DNA of 64,000 nucleotides from contig OY829656.1 in the NCBI GenBank assembly GCA_963691815.1, forward strand, positions 12,553,412-12,617,411. Reading direction: 5' to 3'. A program made the translations under genes and the position numbers. Origin of the DNA: Echiichthys vipera. Lineage: Eukaryota > Chordata > Actinopteri > Perciformes > Trachinidae. Of this stretch, positions 1 to 14,400 are shown in pieces (position 1 is the first letter of the stretch; every line of letters starts with the position of its first letter). A model generated the notes under the pieces. The model was not told the origin of the DNA and made no database searches. It saw nothing but the letters and a program-made list of their open reading frames with translations.

Positions 1-254
1 AGACCTTTTTTTTTTTATTTGACAAGTGTGCATGTGTTCTCCGCTGGTATGTGGTTAAATAATAGTCATGCCTGGGAGTTGACAAAAGAGAGAGTGAGCT
101 TGTTGCATCCCAGGAATGACAGGGAAGGGTGTATGCCTAGTTCTCATCATTGAGACGGTGAGAGAGAAAGCCTGCAGGTGAGAAACTACGATACAGGAGG
201 AGCGCCCTGTTTACATGTGTCTAAATCTACAGGAAATGTTTGGCTTCCACTTAC

Positions 255-282
255 CATGGGTGGGGACTGCAGTCGTTGGTAT
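255..282 (-). CDS. jag1: jag1 exon 19: start of EGF 15 (28-nt micro-exon)
   Basis: A 28-nt exon encodes NTNDCSPHPC with split codons at both ends. Human exon 19 is also 28 nt and encodes the same ten residues. The acceptor is CTTAG|ATACC and the donor CATG|GTAAGT. The next exon is not found in positions 1-254, so the gene continues off the window. Confidence 0.92.
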
Positions 283-3200
283 CTAAGAGAGAGAAGAAAA
301 AAAACAGAGAGGGAGGGAGAGAGAGACAAAAAGTGGTGAGTGTGCTGTTTGTTTTCTCTCTCATGTATGAGTGTTTAGTGCACATGACAGCAGAGAGCAC
401 GTCTGAGCTTGCGTGTGCAAAGGCGTGTTAGGCCGGTCGGGCCTGGACTCCGCGCCGCCCGATTACTCTGCCTTATTGACAACACAGAGCAAACAATCAA
501 GTCGACTCTCTCCCAAAAAAAGTTCCAGCTTCCCCCTACCGCCGCCGCCGCCAACCCCACCATCGACAACAACTCCACACCCTGGCTGTTTCTCCCTCCC
601 CTTACAAAAGTTGGGGAATTCATGTTTTAGAGTATATGCATACAAGGGCAGGGATCCCAGGGAAATGGAGGAGGGCTGTAGAACAAGCCGACATGTCACT
701 GTTTGGACAGGAATGCAACGACGAGAGGGGAGAGACGGGTGTGTTGGACAAGGAGAAGGAGGGGGGGATAAACATCTGTCTTCACTTTCCTGAGCCCCAT
801 TCTCCCTCCTCCTCTTTGTCCTCTCATGGCCGGCAGCAGCCAGCGAGAGAGGAAAGATCTCCTTTTTTTTTTAAAGTAAAGATCAAGAGCGGACGGGAGA
901 GTCGGGTTATAATCAAATGCAGGACTTCACCTCCACACTAGGTAGCAGGAGGTTTATCATATTTTAATAGGAATAGCTGTCCACCCTTATCCTTATCCTA
1001 GCCACAGTTTAACAAGCACTTACTCTGGGTGCACGTGGGACCCTCCCAGCCTTCCTTGCAGACGCAGGTAAACGACTCCCCGGTCACCACGCAGGTACCT
1101 CCATTCTCACACGGGTTTGGAAGACAACTTGAGTTTTTGGCTGAGAGAAAAAGAAAAGAAAAAAGGAGAATTGTAGTTTCGTCAGTGAGATTTTCCTACA
1201 ACTTAAAAAGAGGATTATCAGTCAAATCAGTGGTTATAAACCTTAAAAAGCAATCACAGGAGGCCGCTGTTGGTTTGGATTTTTTTTTTCTGTCGGGTTT
1301 CCCTTTTTCTCTGAGGGAATCTGCATTCCATGACTTTGAAGTGTATTGTCAGTGCAATCAGGGATTTTAAGCGGATATCTGTCAGCACTCACGGGAGAGG
1401 GAGAAATGGGCGAGCAGGAAGATGGGAGGAGAGGGAGCGTTGACAGAGTGAAGGGATAAAAACTGTTTGTGGACCGAGTGGATCTGACAGATCTGATTAA
1501 TATCTGAGACAAGACGGAGCTCTCCCACAAAGTAATCTTCTGTGTGTGTGTGTGTGTGTTTGCTTGCATGTGTAAGTATGGAACATTGGCTCAAACCACT
1601 GTGACTGCGTGACTCACCTATGTTACACGTCGTACCCTCCCACCCTGGGGAACACTTGCACTGAAAAGTGTCGCCCTCATCGTGGCAGGTGCCTCCGTTG
1701 TTACATGTGGCTTCATCGCACTGACTTTCGCCTAGAGGGAGCATTTAAAATCTTGCTTAAGCTGTGCATTCACATGATTTTTCAAGAAAACTACACACAC
1801 AAACATACCCCATATAGAAGATTGGGTAATTATATACAGCCATAAGCACATACCATGAGCCTGCACAGACAGACTACACGGGGTGTGGAGAAAAAAAAAC
1901 AGAAAAAAGGACTCTTACGGGAGTGGCACGTCTTTCCCTTCCAGCCATTCTTGCATTCGCAAAAGAAATCAGTCACCAGGTCTCGACACGTCCCTCCATT
2001 ATGACAGGGGTTGGTGCTGCAGTCATCTATGTCTGGTGGAAACATCGGATGGGAGTATGATTTATGGGCGGCATATCAAACACGTCGCCATACTTTTTTT
2101 GTTCCAACAAGGGTAGAACGTCCAGAGAGGGAAGGTGTGGGTGTGATTTAAGGTCATGGGCAAGCAGTCCTACTCACTGATCTCGCAGTGGTCGCCCTCC
2201 CAACCGTCGCCGCAGATACACTGGTACACGCTGACTTTGTCGATGCAGGTGCCTCCATTGCGGCATGGGTTACTCTCACAGTCGTTGATGTCTAGATGTT
2301 TTTTAAGGTGAAAGACAAGAAAAATGTAAGATTTTTTTTCAGATTTGTGTTTTTGCAGAGGCCAATCTGATATACAGTATCACAAACACTTGTATTCTGT
2401 TATTCTTAGTGAGTGAGTGAATGAATGAGTGAGTGCAGTCTGGTCTTACTCTCGTGGCAGTAGGTGCCTCTGAAGCCCTCCTGGCACTCACAGCTGAACT
2501 GACCCCCAGCCTGGCTCCTGCAGCGGCCGTGAGGTCCACACACATTTGACGAAATGTAACGCTCACCTCCCGGTGTGCTGTTGGATGCCACGGCAACTGT
2601 GCAGCTGTCAATCACTGGGGAGCGAAGAGACGGTTAGATGGTTAGACGGTTAGACAGTGAAACAATGGACGAACAAAACAAACCCAATAATAAAATGCGG
2701 TTTGTGATAATTAGGTGAGATCACAGCAACCGTCCATATTTAAAAAAGAGTGAGCAAGAGAGGGGAAGAAATTAGGAAGGATCTGCAGATGATAACAGGT
2801 TGGGTTAAAAATCCCCATTGGCTGAGAAAAACACCAACAGTGTCATAATGTGAAAAAAAATGAATGCTGGGAGAAACCGAAATAAGCTATTGTGCTTTCA
2901 TAAGCAATTCAAAGTGATCGTTTTCACTCTGCACTGAAATCCCTTTCTTTCCCCTTGTCTGATCAGGTTAGGAGAGTGGGGTTGAGTTTTCTCTCCTGTA
3001 ATCACTTCATTCTTGCCAAGAGCAGAGAGAATCTCACCGTCTGGTATCTGACTCAGTGGTTGGTCCACTCACTTAATTACACACAGAAAAATGTGCAGTC
3101 GTTGAGGGGGAAAAGAAGAGGTAGCCCACCAAGTCATTACTAAGAACACACACAGTGCTATCAGACTTTTGCCAGATTTTCAGGGAACTCAGGAGGGGAG

Positions 3201-6200
3201 AACCATTGGAAAAGCTTTGCTGAGGAGATGGAGGGGGGGGGCAATTATCAAGGGAGATACACTAAAAAAAAAAACAACAACTGCTCACCTTGTAACTAGA
3301 AACTTCAGCGTATGAAACTAAAATATAGGTCTTGCCCTTATGGGAAAAAGGTGGGCAAAGTGTTCAGGTAAAGGGTGAAGACCTGACCTTATTCAGCATT
3401 TTACTACAGCACAATATGCAGATCACCTTACAGAAATGTTCTGGAAAAAAACAAAGAGTGAAAAGCTTGTGGTTATTGCAGACAGGAAACATACCTTTAC
3501 ATGTGGTGGTGCGACAGTGGTCTTTGAGGTGAGAGCAGTTTTTGCCCTCATAGTCCTCCGGGCAAGCGCAGTAGTAGTCTGTGGCCAGGTTGAAGCAGGG
3601 CGCTCCATTCTGACATGGGTTGGGGGAGCAGTAATCGATATCCAGCTAGGGCAGAAAGGTATTGAATAGAGAGTGGTGAACCTGATAGCTGACATGGTTT
3701 CTGCTACACTGAACAGAGCAAAAAACCCACAGCATCCTCCCTACAGGCTGTGCCAGGAAACAACACACGCACAGCACTTGGAGGAAGGGGGAAAAACAAG
3801 GCAGAGACATAGGAGCCGTCCTCTGAGTCTGGGCTTCAGCACTGAGGAATGTATCCCGCTGTAGCCAGGAGCAGCTTCAACAAAGCACTCCCTTTTAAAA
3901 AGGAGGACTGTGGAACAACGGCCATTTAAGAGGGTGGGGCAGGAAAAATTAACAACGAACCCAAAGATACAGCAATGCTGGCAGAACGGGGGGCAGGAGT
4001 GTTTAAGATGCCAAATGATAGCTTGGGGGGGGGGGGGGGGGGGCATGAGGGTTCATGATCGTGGTGGGAGTTGTGTCTCACCTGGCAGAGATTTCCTGAA
4101 AAGCCAGCCAGACACAGGCACTGGAAGCCGTTCACTTCATCCTGACAGCGGCCGCCATTAAGGCACGGCGCGCTCGCGCACTCATCGATGTCCCTCTCAC
4201 AGTGTTCGCCGGCAAAGCCAGGGGGGCACATGCAACGATAGCCGTTCACCAAGTCCTGAGAGAGAGAGACACACCACGGCTTAACCTCATGCAGCTACAA
4301 CTTTGATCAACTGCTTTGACAGGGTGGGGTCCAAACAATAACTGTCAAACCTGGGAACAGAACAAAGAGCAAGGCTGAGAGGGAGGGGGGCATGCCAACT
4401 TTGAAGGGACATTATCACAGCTCCACAATTATTTCAACACATTTTCCTGGCACGGGCCCAACACAATAATGTTTATGGTAATTCAATCTAGAGTGGTCAA
4501 GGAACTTGTGTGTCCCTCCCTCAGAAACCCCTCTGAACCCACTCCCCTCAGATTTGATTTCAGAGAGGAATTCCATAACAATTCCACTGTCGGTTAGGAG
4601 AGAACAGTTTACAGCAGCTATTTATATAACCACTGTAAATGTCTAGGGCTTTTGACAAACAGACAATAAAACAAACAGGCTGGCGAACAAAGCCTCGATA
4701 ACAGAAAACTAGCCGTTTTTTGACCCAACACGTACCTTGCAAGTCCCTCCATTCTGGCACTGGTCCTTGCAGTCGTTTATATCTGCACGGGAAAACATAT
4801 GAGGATTAATTCTGAACAGCTTGTCTGAATAGTCTGTCTTTGAAAACGCGCCTGTGTTTTATGTTTCCCATGCTAGGGGCCTTTAAAAACATTGTCAGAG
4901 CGAGAGAGGGTTGGATAATGTGGCTGCAGAATCAGTGCAACACGGTATTGAGCAATCCTGCCTGCTGCCAAGTGAAACTAGTCCTGGGATCGTCACTACA
5001 GCCGTGGCCACACACAGGGCTAATAATGACATGGCAGATTAATTTACACTGCTGAAAAGTTTGCACATGTCCAACTGTTTGCTTTACACCTTCATATTAC
5101 AGCTCTAATTCAGCATGTAGAGAATGGACATAAACAAATAAAGGAGGCAGGAGCTGGACAGGTGCAGCTGACAGCCTTCAACTCACTGATGTCGCAGTTC
5201 TGCCCCGTCCAACCAGGGACACACTCGCAGAAGTATCCACCAATCAGATTGCGGCATGAGTTGGCATTGACACAAGGCTTGCTATCACATTCGTTGGCAT
5301 CTAGAGAGGGAGAGAAGAGGGTTAGTGGCATTTGCATGTGCAGTTGACAGGCATGACATGGTGGAAAGAGGACAGGAGGCTGTGTGGCTCACCGATCAGA
5401 CATGTCTTCCCTGTCCACTGTGAAGGACAGTGACACTTGAAACCGTTGACCAGATCCTGGCAGGTTCCTCTGTGATTGCAGGGGTTTGGAGAGCATTCGT
5501 CAACATCTAAGCGGAAGAAGGCGATTCAGGTTATTCAGCATGATTTTTTTCCATGAGGGTACAGGCATTTAATGGGTGCAGGTAGAGCCATATCTTACTG
5601 ATGGTGCAGGAGGGGCCGCTCCAGCCTGGCGCACACTGACACTCGTAGCCTTGACTGGTTTCTGAACAGCTACCTCCATTAGAGCATGGATTGGATAGAC
5701 AAGCATGTTCCGCTAGAAAGAAAAATAATGTAGAAGAAACAGATCACACACACACACCCATGTGAGTCACTTTAAAAAAGGAAAAATCCACTCTTGTCAA
5801 TTTATGAGACTTGTCACTTTTTATTCATCTTTTTGTGATTTTACCCCATTTGGGTAATCTGATAGTTAGATTGATGTTTTCTGCTATTGTAGCTGCCAGG
5901 AGAATATTTTACTTCGAAATCACATGGTCTACATTTGCCCCATTATTCACAAGAAAAACAAATCAGATGCAAAAATGCTGCAATTCTGCATCCGACTCGC
6001 CATCCTGGAGGCAAGTTGACCTCTGGGTGTATTCTAGTGACAGGATCCAGGTTGAGGAGTGCGGGACCTGTCACTAGAATACACCCAGAGGTCAACTTGC
6101 CTCACCCATCACCTACTCCTCTCCTCCTCCCCTGCCCCAAAACCCCACTCAAAATACCCCCCCCCCCCCCCCTCTCATTACCCACCTGGCAGACCACACC

Positions 6201-9200
6201 ACCAGGAAATCATCTTTCATGCTAAGTTGACCTGACCAACGCACCGTGACTTCCCTCTGACTCCCCGCCATTCTTCTTCTGAGAAGCAGCACAAGATGGG
6301 AGACTGGCGGGAGGGCAAGCGGGAGAGGGGTTCTGACTAGGAGTTTGTCCTTTATGGACAAGTTAAGGATGAGTGGGTCCCAAATGAATCAAGAATGAAT
6401 GATTCACTCTGGGAATAACTAGGTGGTTGGAGGTGATCAGTGGACAGCCCTTGGTATGCCATGGGGAGTAGGAAGGTGAGAGGATGTAGTACTGCACCCT
6501 GGGGCCTCTGTGTTACAATAGCCTGACGTATCCCCCTGGTCTGAGGGCCTCCTGTTACGAAGGGCACGGTTTCCTGACATCTCTGCAGTTAAGCTGTCAG
6601 CACCCTGCGAGGCTCAGATTTAATGAGGAAAAAACCATCATCTCCATGGTAAGTGTTTGCAGCAGCTGGACCTTAGCACCACACCCATCTGTCTCGAGTG
6701 GCTGAGGAGCGGAGGGATGACCGGCCCCTGAAGATCAAACTGATGGATTACCTGACTTGGGGCCACTCGCGCTGGAGTGGAAACAAGATTATTGCTGATT
6801 CCCTCCGATTACAAACTCAAGGCACCTCTGACCTTCTGTCTGTAAGCTCAGAAAACTGAGAACCTAGCCACTTATTATAACTGAAAGCAGTAGTTTGAGG
6901 CCCCATGAAATTCAATTTTGTATTGATGATTTTAGTTTCTATGTGTATATTCATTTTATTAATAAAAAGGTTTCATTCTGGGAATCTTGGAGCCTCTATT
7001 TTGTTTTGTAAAAAATGTCCTTCAGTCACTGAAAATCTAAGAAGCCTTAAAGGGGCAGTCAAGTGGTGACAAGTGAAACAAAGAATGGTCGAAATTGAAG
7101 CAGCAGAGGACAAGATATTCTAACTATTAGTCAGTCTTATGAGTCAACATCCACAAAGACTGATTCTGACATTTCCCACAATGCCGCTTGATATTGTTGC
7201 TCAATAGATCATCCACACCTGGTTAATGCCCACATCTTCCAAATACCACACAACCAGTTCATACTGGTAAAAATAATCTCAGTCTTCTCAGGCTTTAGAA
7301 AGCTCCACAGGGCTACAGATTGAACTGTTTTCACAAGCCAACTGTACTCATGACCAGTAAACTGTAAAATGAGGAGGAGTGACCTTTAATGCTTGCTAGC
7401 AATAACAAAGACAGAAAAAAAGTTATCTTGCAGGAGATCACGGAAACTCACCTCTCTCACAGTTGGCACCAGAGTAGCCCTCTGCACAGGTACACTGGTA
7501 CTTGTCGGGCCCTGTGTTGATACATGTCCCTCCATTCAGGCATGGCTGGTGAGTGCCACAGTAGTTCAGATCTGGAAAAGGAACATTTCACATAGCTTTA
7601 GTTTGTTTTGACAAAACACAGGCTGCTCCAACAACTGCAAGTGAAATTAGAGATGGGAATTAACCTTTATCGCAAAGGTGGCCGCCCCAGTTGGTGTCGC
7701 ACAGGCACTGCCAGGGTTCTACACAGGTGCCATGTACACAGCCAGGATGGGGGATGCACTTGTCACAGTACTGGCCCTGCCAGCCATACAGACACCTGCA
7801 AGACACACAGAGAGCCATGCTGTCAGCCTCAGAAATGGGACATAAAATAACAATCAGCCAGAATACACACACACACACGCACCATCTACACATGCAGGAA
7901 AATTCACAATAATCACAGCAAGGTCAGATAATCCCTGTGTTATCTGAAAATACTAATACCTTAATCTATTTATTCCAAATTCCTTCACTAGCAGCACAGC
8001 AATAATCTGAACTTAATTACCTTAGCATATGCAGGATGGAGCTGCACAAATAAAACAAACAAAGAGCCAGTATTCTTGCCCTCAACACTGAGCCGCATCT
8101 TAAAAGACCACAAATGAATCTTAAGTAGCAGGGGTGTTTATGCAACAGCTTTCAAACAATACTAGGAGACAGGGAAACAGAGGAGTATTTAGCATTTTAC
8201 CAAACCAGAAAAAAACAAAGCACTAAATTACAGTTCCAAAGGGACCTGTAGCACAGCTAACATTAGCATGCGGCCAGACGCTCCCTTTAACAACACTCTG
8301 CCTGTGGCTTGGCAATAGAAGGGAGTTCAGCTGTTACACTGCTCCTCATCCTGGTTCCCATGAGTCAGGAGTAAGTCTTGTGCCCCAAGGCTGAGGAGGG
8401 GAACACAACTTGCTGACCACTGAAATGTCCAGGTCCATAATTACACTAATAATGCTGCTCTTTTCTTTCTGGGCTCCATACTTAAGAAGGCAATCCAGCT
8501 TCACTGATAAGTCTGCTCTTAAAAAAAGGTGGCGATACGGTTGCTGCTGTGGAGCCTAGTGACAGGAAACAGTGTCCCTCTGGGGGGAGCGGCTTGCTGA
8601 TTAGCCCCGAGAAACGGACGGACTGTAAAAATAAACGTGGTGGTTAAGTAAACCGCTGTCTGTGATTAAGGAGGCTATTCTTAAAAAGTGTGCTAATCCT
8701 CTCCATGAGAAGCGGAGCAGGAGTCCCCAGCAGGATCCCAAATCATTTAAAGTTATTACACAGCCAAATTACTGGGGAATGTGACATTGTGTTGTGCAGC
8801 ACTGCTGACTTACATAAAGATTTTAACCCTCAACATGAAAACAGACCTCTTTTCAGAACCTGTGTGTTGGGGCTGTGGGGTTATTGCTTTTCAAACCATT
8901 TTTTCTACTGCTGCAATCTCGGTCCACAGGTGCACTGTTATTACTCTATTAGCAACAATGAAATACTGTGGGTATCATTAAAAACTCTGGGCTAAAATAA
9001 AATCCCATGGTGCGTCATTAGCTGTGGCACCGCTGACATAAAGTTGGTGACAAGGAGGCTGCCCTAGCCTGCAGCCAATGTTGCTATGTACTGCTGTTGT
9101 TTAACACTCTGCAACAGCCCAATGATGGGAAAATACTCAGCAACTACAACAGTAGTGGAGCTTGCTTGGAGAGTTTGTTGGCAGAGAGCATATAAACAGG

Positions 9201-11420
9201 GTTAAACCCAGAGCTTAAAATATAACCACACCTGTGCAGAAACTAATGCTATTCAACCTCTTGTTCTGCCAGTGGCCACACAAGCACTTACAAGAAACCT
9301 GATGATGTCAAAAGCTTGGGAAAAACAACAAAGCTGCAGCAGAAAATGAACAAACCTGATCGTCCTTGTGCTTGATTTGTGGCCAAATCTGACAACTAAG
9401 AAAGCAACAAATGCGGGGCAGTGTAGGGGCCTCCTCCAGGATGAGGATGAGATATAACTGTTACTGCACACAATGCCCCAGCTCTGATATCCATCTGCGC
9501 CTGGCTTTTCCTCTGGCTGTGATGCATAAACAGCATTAGGAAGCCATTAGCTACACAAACAATACACTTTGAGGCTCATCCGAATGTTACACATGATTTG
9601 ACTGATAACATTTAGCCTCATTAGAGGGAAACACATAGGCTACATTTCCAACATGGAGTCTTGGCAGTTGAGCCTCTCCCTTTTCTCAGACTGGCAGCTC
9701 TGGTCAAAGGCTCCATGTGAGATTTACAGGCAGCTCAGCCAGCATCTCTGCTAAAGCCCTGGTACTGATAGTCTCTTGGCCAGAAAAGCAAGCACATACA
9801 GCTAAAGATCCATGCCATGACACAACTGGTGCTTGGACACAATCCCAACATATCGGAATGATCAACACCACAGGCTTCTGGCACCAGGCTCCATAATAAG
9901 TTAAGACACTTGAACAAACCATGTTTGACACTTTACATTGTAAAATTGCAGTTAAATCAATCATAACAGACTAATAAATCATACAGAGCTGCCTCGGTCA
10001 CTTACTTGCATCCACCTGGCTCCTTACATGATCCATGTTCAGTGCTGCAGCCTTGTCTACATATAGCTAGAGGAGGAAGAAAAAGAAGAAGAATCACTGA
10101 CCGGTAACTAGATTCAAAAAGCTCTATTTAGCATGTTTTAATTATAGCAGTAAATGATATAATCACTACCCTCTATGACAAGTCAGCCTGTGAGAACAAA
10201 AACTGCTGTTGACAAACAGCCAAGCTTGCCCTGCCATGTAACACAATAAAATATTTATTAAGAAATGAATTACTGCCCAGGCTAATTTCCTGGGGATACA
10301 AGTTTATGTTTATTCCTGGTCACATTGGTAATGAAAAGTTTTATTTGAATAGAAAAGGAATGAGTTCAGAAACAAAGCCTTCCATTCAATACAAAACACA
10401 GAGCAGACAGTGTATCAGCATGAATCACAGATTACAGTCTGGCTGCTTGTTTTAGAAGGCTCATTCATGGTCATAAATACCAATCAGACTGTCTTAAGCA
10501 GCTGTCTTGATCAGTGTTTTCATTTTGAAGTGATGTCACCCATCACTACATGCTGCCATTCCAGCGGGGCTCACCTGTGTTGCAGTCAGGTCCGGACCAG
10601 CCTTCCAGGCAGGTCTTGTTTCCATTGTAGTCGCATGTATAATGCCCGAAGAACTCATCCCTGGGTCGACAAAACTTGTTGCAGCCGAAGCCGTAGTAGT
10701 GCTCGTCACAGCTGACCCGGATTTGGTACTCAAACTGGGCCACAGGGCCGTTATGAGTCAGCTTCTGCCAATGGGGACTGGGGTTGATCATGCCTGAATG
10801 AGAGGCTTTCTCTATCAACTTCCAATCGGCCCCTAAGAACATCAATTTTGACACGATCAGCATAATGAAATGTCTTTTTTATTTTTTCTCAACTATGTTA
10901 GTGTTCATCAAATGTTTGAGTCAGGGAAAGAACAGTGGAATGCATTAAATCCTCCATTACACATTTAGGAGATGCAACGCTCGCCGTGATCATACAGTGG
11001 GAACCCAAATATGCCCCAAAAATTCAGACACAAATTGTAGGAGATCTCTCAGATAGCAGATTATATGTAATTAAAGCAACTAGAGAGGAAGAAAAGTACA
11101 AGGAGGAAATGCAGAAAAAAGGAAAAGGCTGCCTGTAATGAGCACCCTTAACTGCTTTTTTTTCTCACGCTCCCTCTCAAACTCTCCCTCATTGGTTTCT
11201 GATTCTCAGGTTTACAGCTTGAGGATATTACTGCTCTCAGATATGGCCCTCTGCATCTGCTCAGGCGAGGACAGAACCGCAGCCGCCATAAATTACAGCG
11301 TGAGGACACTGATGCCACCGTCTGTGCTGGGAGGCCTTCCATCAGCCCTGTTTTTCCTATCTCTCTCTCTCATGCATTCTTGAACAGCAGTCAAAAAAGA
11401 TATTGAGTCAACTCTTTCAG

Positions 11421-11459
<39 letters not shown>

Positions 11460-14400
11460 TTATCGGGAGCAAACGGCCGCCCTATGTTGTGACCAAAGGA
11501 GAGACCAGAAACAGACTTATTTTTATGCCAAACATGAAGGGGTCAAAACTCTGTCAAAAGGGCAAGGACCAACCTGGGGGCTGTAATGAGCCTAAACACA
11601 GAGCAAACGCATTCAAACTTGACAAGTATGCTCCAGACACTAAACGGTACACATACATATAAGCCCTGGGCATTAACTCCAATCATGCACTCGCATTACG
11701 TAGCACTCTCTACTTGATATCTAAATCTTCCACCTGGGAGAGAATGAAAAAATATGTCAAAGCTGTTATTTACTGTGCTCACATGAGCAGAGGTGGCTGA
11801 CCGCTGGGTGAATCGCTTCTCTGTGTAGTATGATGCAATGCAATGGCCTGCTGTCATTTATTTACTGTGCTGTGTATGGCGGGGGGGTTACTGAAATCAC
11901 AGTGCCCAGTAACATTTCACAGTGGTCTGGAATCCAGAGCTCAGCTGTGTGGCATTTCTCTACCGACTGCTGACCTGCAGTGTCAGGAGTAGCACATCCT
12001 TGCTACCTGCTGCCTGGCTTGGCGCTACGCATAAATCAGAGGAGCTTTATAAAGCTTGGAGGGGTCATGCTCTAGCATCAAATTCATTTTATATTGAGAA
12101 AATCTACATCGCTAAGCCTTAAAAAAAAAAGGGGTGGGGACTACTTTTCTCAAACACTGGATGTACGCTTGTGGATAAGTGCTCTGGAGTAGGAATTAAA
12201 ATGAATAAAAGAAAGAACATGTACCAAAGTATAAAACTAAAATCAAGCTTTTGGTTGTGATTAGGAATGAGTGTGCATTTAGACATCAGTTAGGATAGTC
12301 ACAACATATGAAGCCATTAGAGCTGGGAGCTAGCCTGGTGGAGCTCAGAGGGGCTTAACCAGCATTGACTGTGTACATTCAGGGGGCTTTTCACACCAAT
12401 GCCCTAATAGCTCTCTGGGGAGCGGCAAATACAGCAGAAAAGACCGAAACCTTGTTGACCTCGAAACGGACCTGCATAAACAAGTGTGGAATAAGGCCCT
12501 CCCCTCCGCTGGAATCGCCACACTGTTTCCGATATGACCGCCGACAAACAGGAAGCAAAGTTAAAGGCAGAAACCAACTGAGCAACCAGAATTTAGATTT
12601 GGCGTGCTAACACAACAATCTGAACAACCACAGTCTTTGTGTAGTAAACTAAAAAGTCTTCAGCTTTGAGCTTAGTCAACAGCCCACCTGTGCCAGAGGT
12701 ACTGTAACTTTGACCTAAGGGACGGGCGAGCTCAGAGGCTTTTGGCCCCTACCGCACTGACGCTGCAGGCTAGTCGCAGCAGCGCGGCTGGGCAGCCGGA
12801 TGAACTCTGTGTTTCACGCCTCACCGACAGTGAGAAACTGTGACCCCGACCCTGGCTGGCAGCACCTGCCATCAGTCATCGGCCAAATGAAAACATTTTC
12901 ATAAGGGGTAGCGTGGCTCCCTCTGTACTCCTCCTGTCCCCTCCTTCGCCACACTTCCTTCTCTGTCTGCAACCCCCCCCCCCCCTACCCCTTCCCCACA
13001 TCATCTTCTTCTTCTTGCCCCTCGCTTCCCTGTCCTGCTCTCCCAGGCACCTGTCAACACACTGTCTTAACACAGACACACACAGACCCAGTGGACCATG
13101 TGGAAGAGGGCAGGGGGTTCAGGAAGAATAAACTTCCTTCTCTGACCTTCAACACAACTCCTCCTAGACGTTGGGGGTGCAGGGGGGAGAGGAGGGGAAG
13201 CAAGATGGAGATGCCAGACAAGGACGAATACTCACCACTGGTTTCATTGTTGGAGTCCAAGGCTTCCACTATCAAAGTGTAGGACCTCTGAGGAAGACAA
13301 GACAGAAATACAAGCAGTGTTAGCCAAGAGCAGGATCACCAAGCAAACCCTGTGCCATGAAAGTAAACTATAAACATTACCATATATTTATCCTTTAACC
13401 AATATCATGTTGTGCATTTTTAATACATTGATATAACATAAATCATAGTCACCATCAGGTAGTCATTATACAGTCTAGTTTGATTGTATATAAACAAAGG
13501 GATGAATACATCTTATTCATCATCTTCAGTACTAAAAGTACTTCAAATAAACTCAAAATCCACAATTTTATGGTTTCACACAACTTCACCAGCCTTGCCA
13601 ATGAAGTTTCATCTCCCTCTCATTGAGTTAGCTTACAACTGGGCCTAAGGACAGAAGCTAATAACTGTTAACTTATAACAATGGTCCTGTTGATCTGATT
13701 AAGAGAGATAAGCTTGTGGTGGTGCAGAGGTCCACCCAGCAGGAGGGTGTCTGATGTACCAGAAACCAGCCAGATGTAACAGCGCTGCACTGGACTAATG
13801 ACCAGAATAAGTCAAAATAAAACAAATGGCACATAGAAAAAAATACTTCATCATGTGATGCCAAAAAAAAGTCTTCATCTCAGCCACGGTCTGTGTTTTC
13901 CACATATTTATAAAATGTGGTGAGAGAAGTCAGTGGATGGTTTCCAACGTTCTGAGAAAGCGCACAGTTCTGTTTTGCAATGTATATGGGATTTTCAATT
14001 TGATGCCAACTTGGAGAACTCTAGTGCCGTGTGCTATGAATGATGTTAATAATCAAACGAGTGCTTAAGGACACTTCTTTAAAAGGCAAAGTTTAAAAAA
14101 AAAAAAGTGTATTTGACAGAGGGTGAGGAAGAAAGGCAGAGACAGAGAGACTGAATGACTGCTACACTCTGGAGGGCAGGTCTTGATTTCAGCACTCCCC
14201 AAAAAACGCTTTGTCTGATTCAGGGTCGAGAGCGCTCACACCAATATCGACTTACACACTCGCGGTGCTCTGTGCCACAGTCATGAAGGAGAGAACAATT
14301 CTTCTGCAAGCGCACATGACAGTCAGAGAGAAAGTATGTGAGAAAGTGTAATCCACTTACAGTGCTCGAGCATCCACTAGAAAACACCTACTCGTTATAT

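Noticed and set aside
4560..5337. Possible extra jagged exon between exons 10 and 11
   Set aside because: The exon 10 to 11 phase and the EGF 6 to EGF 7 order are complete without any additional exon.
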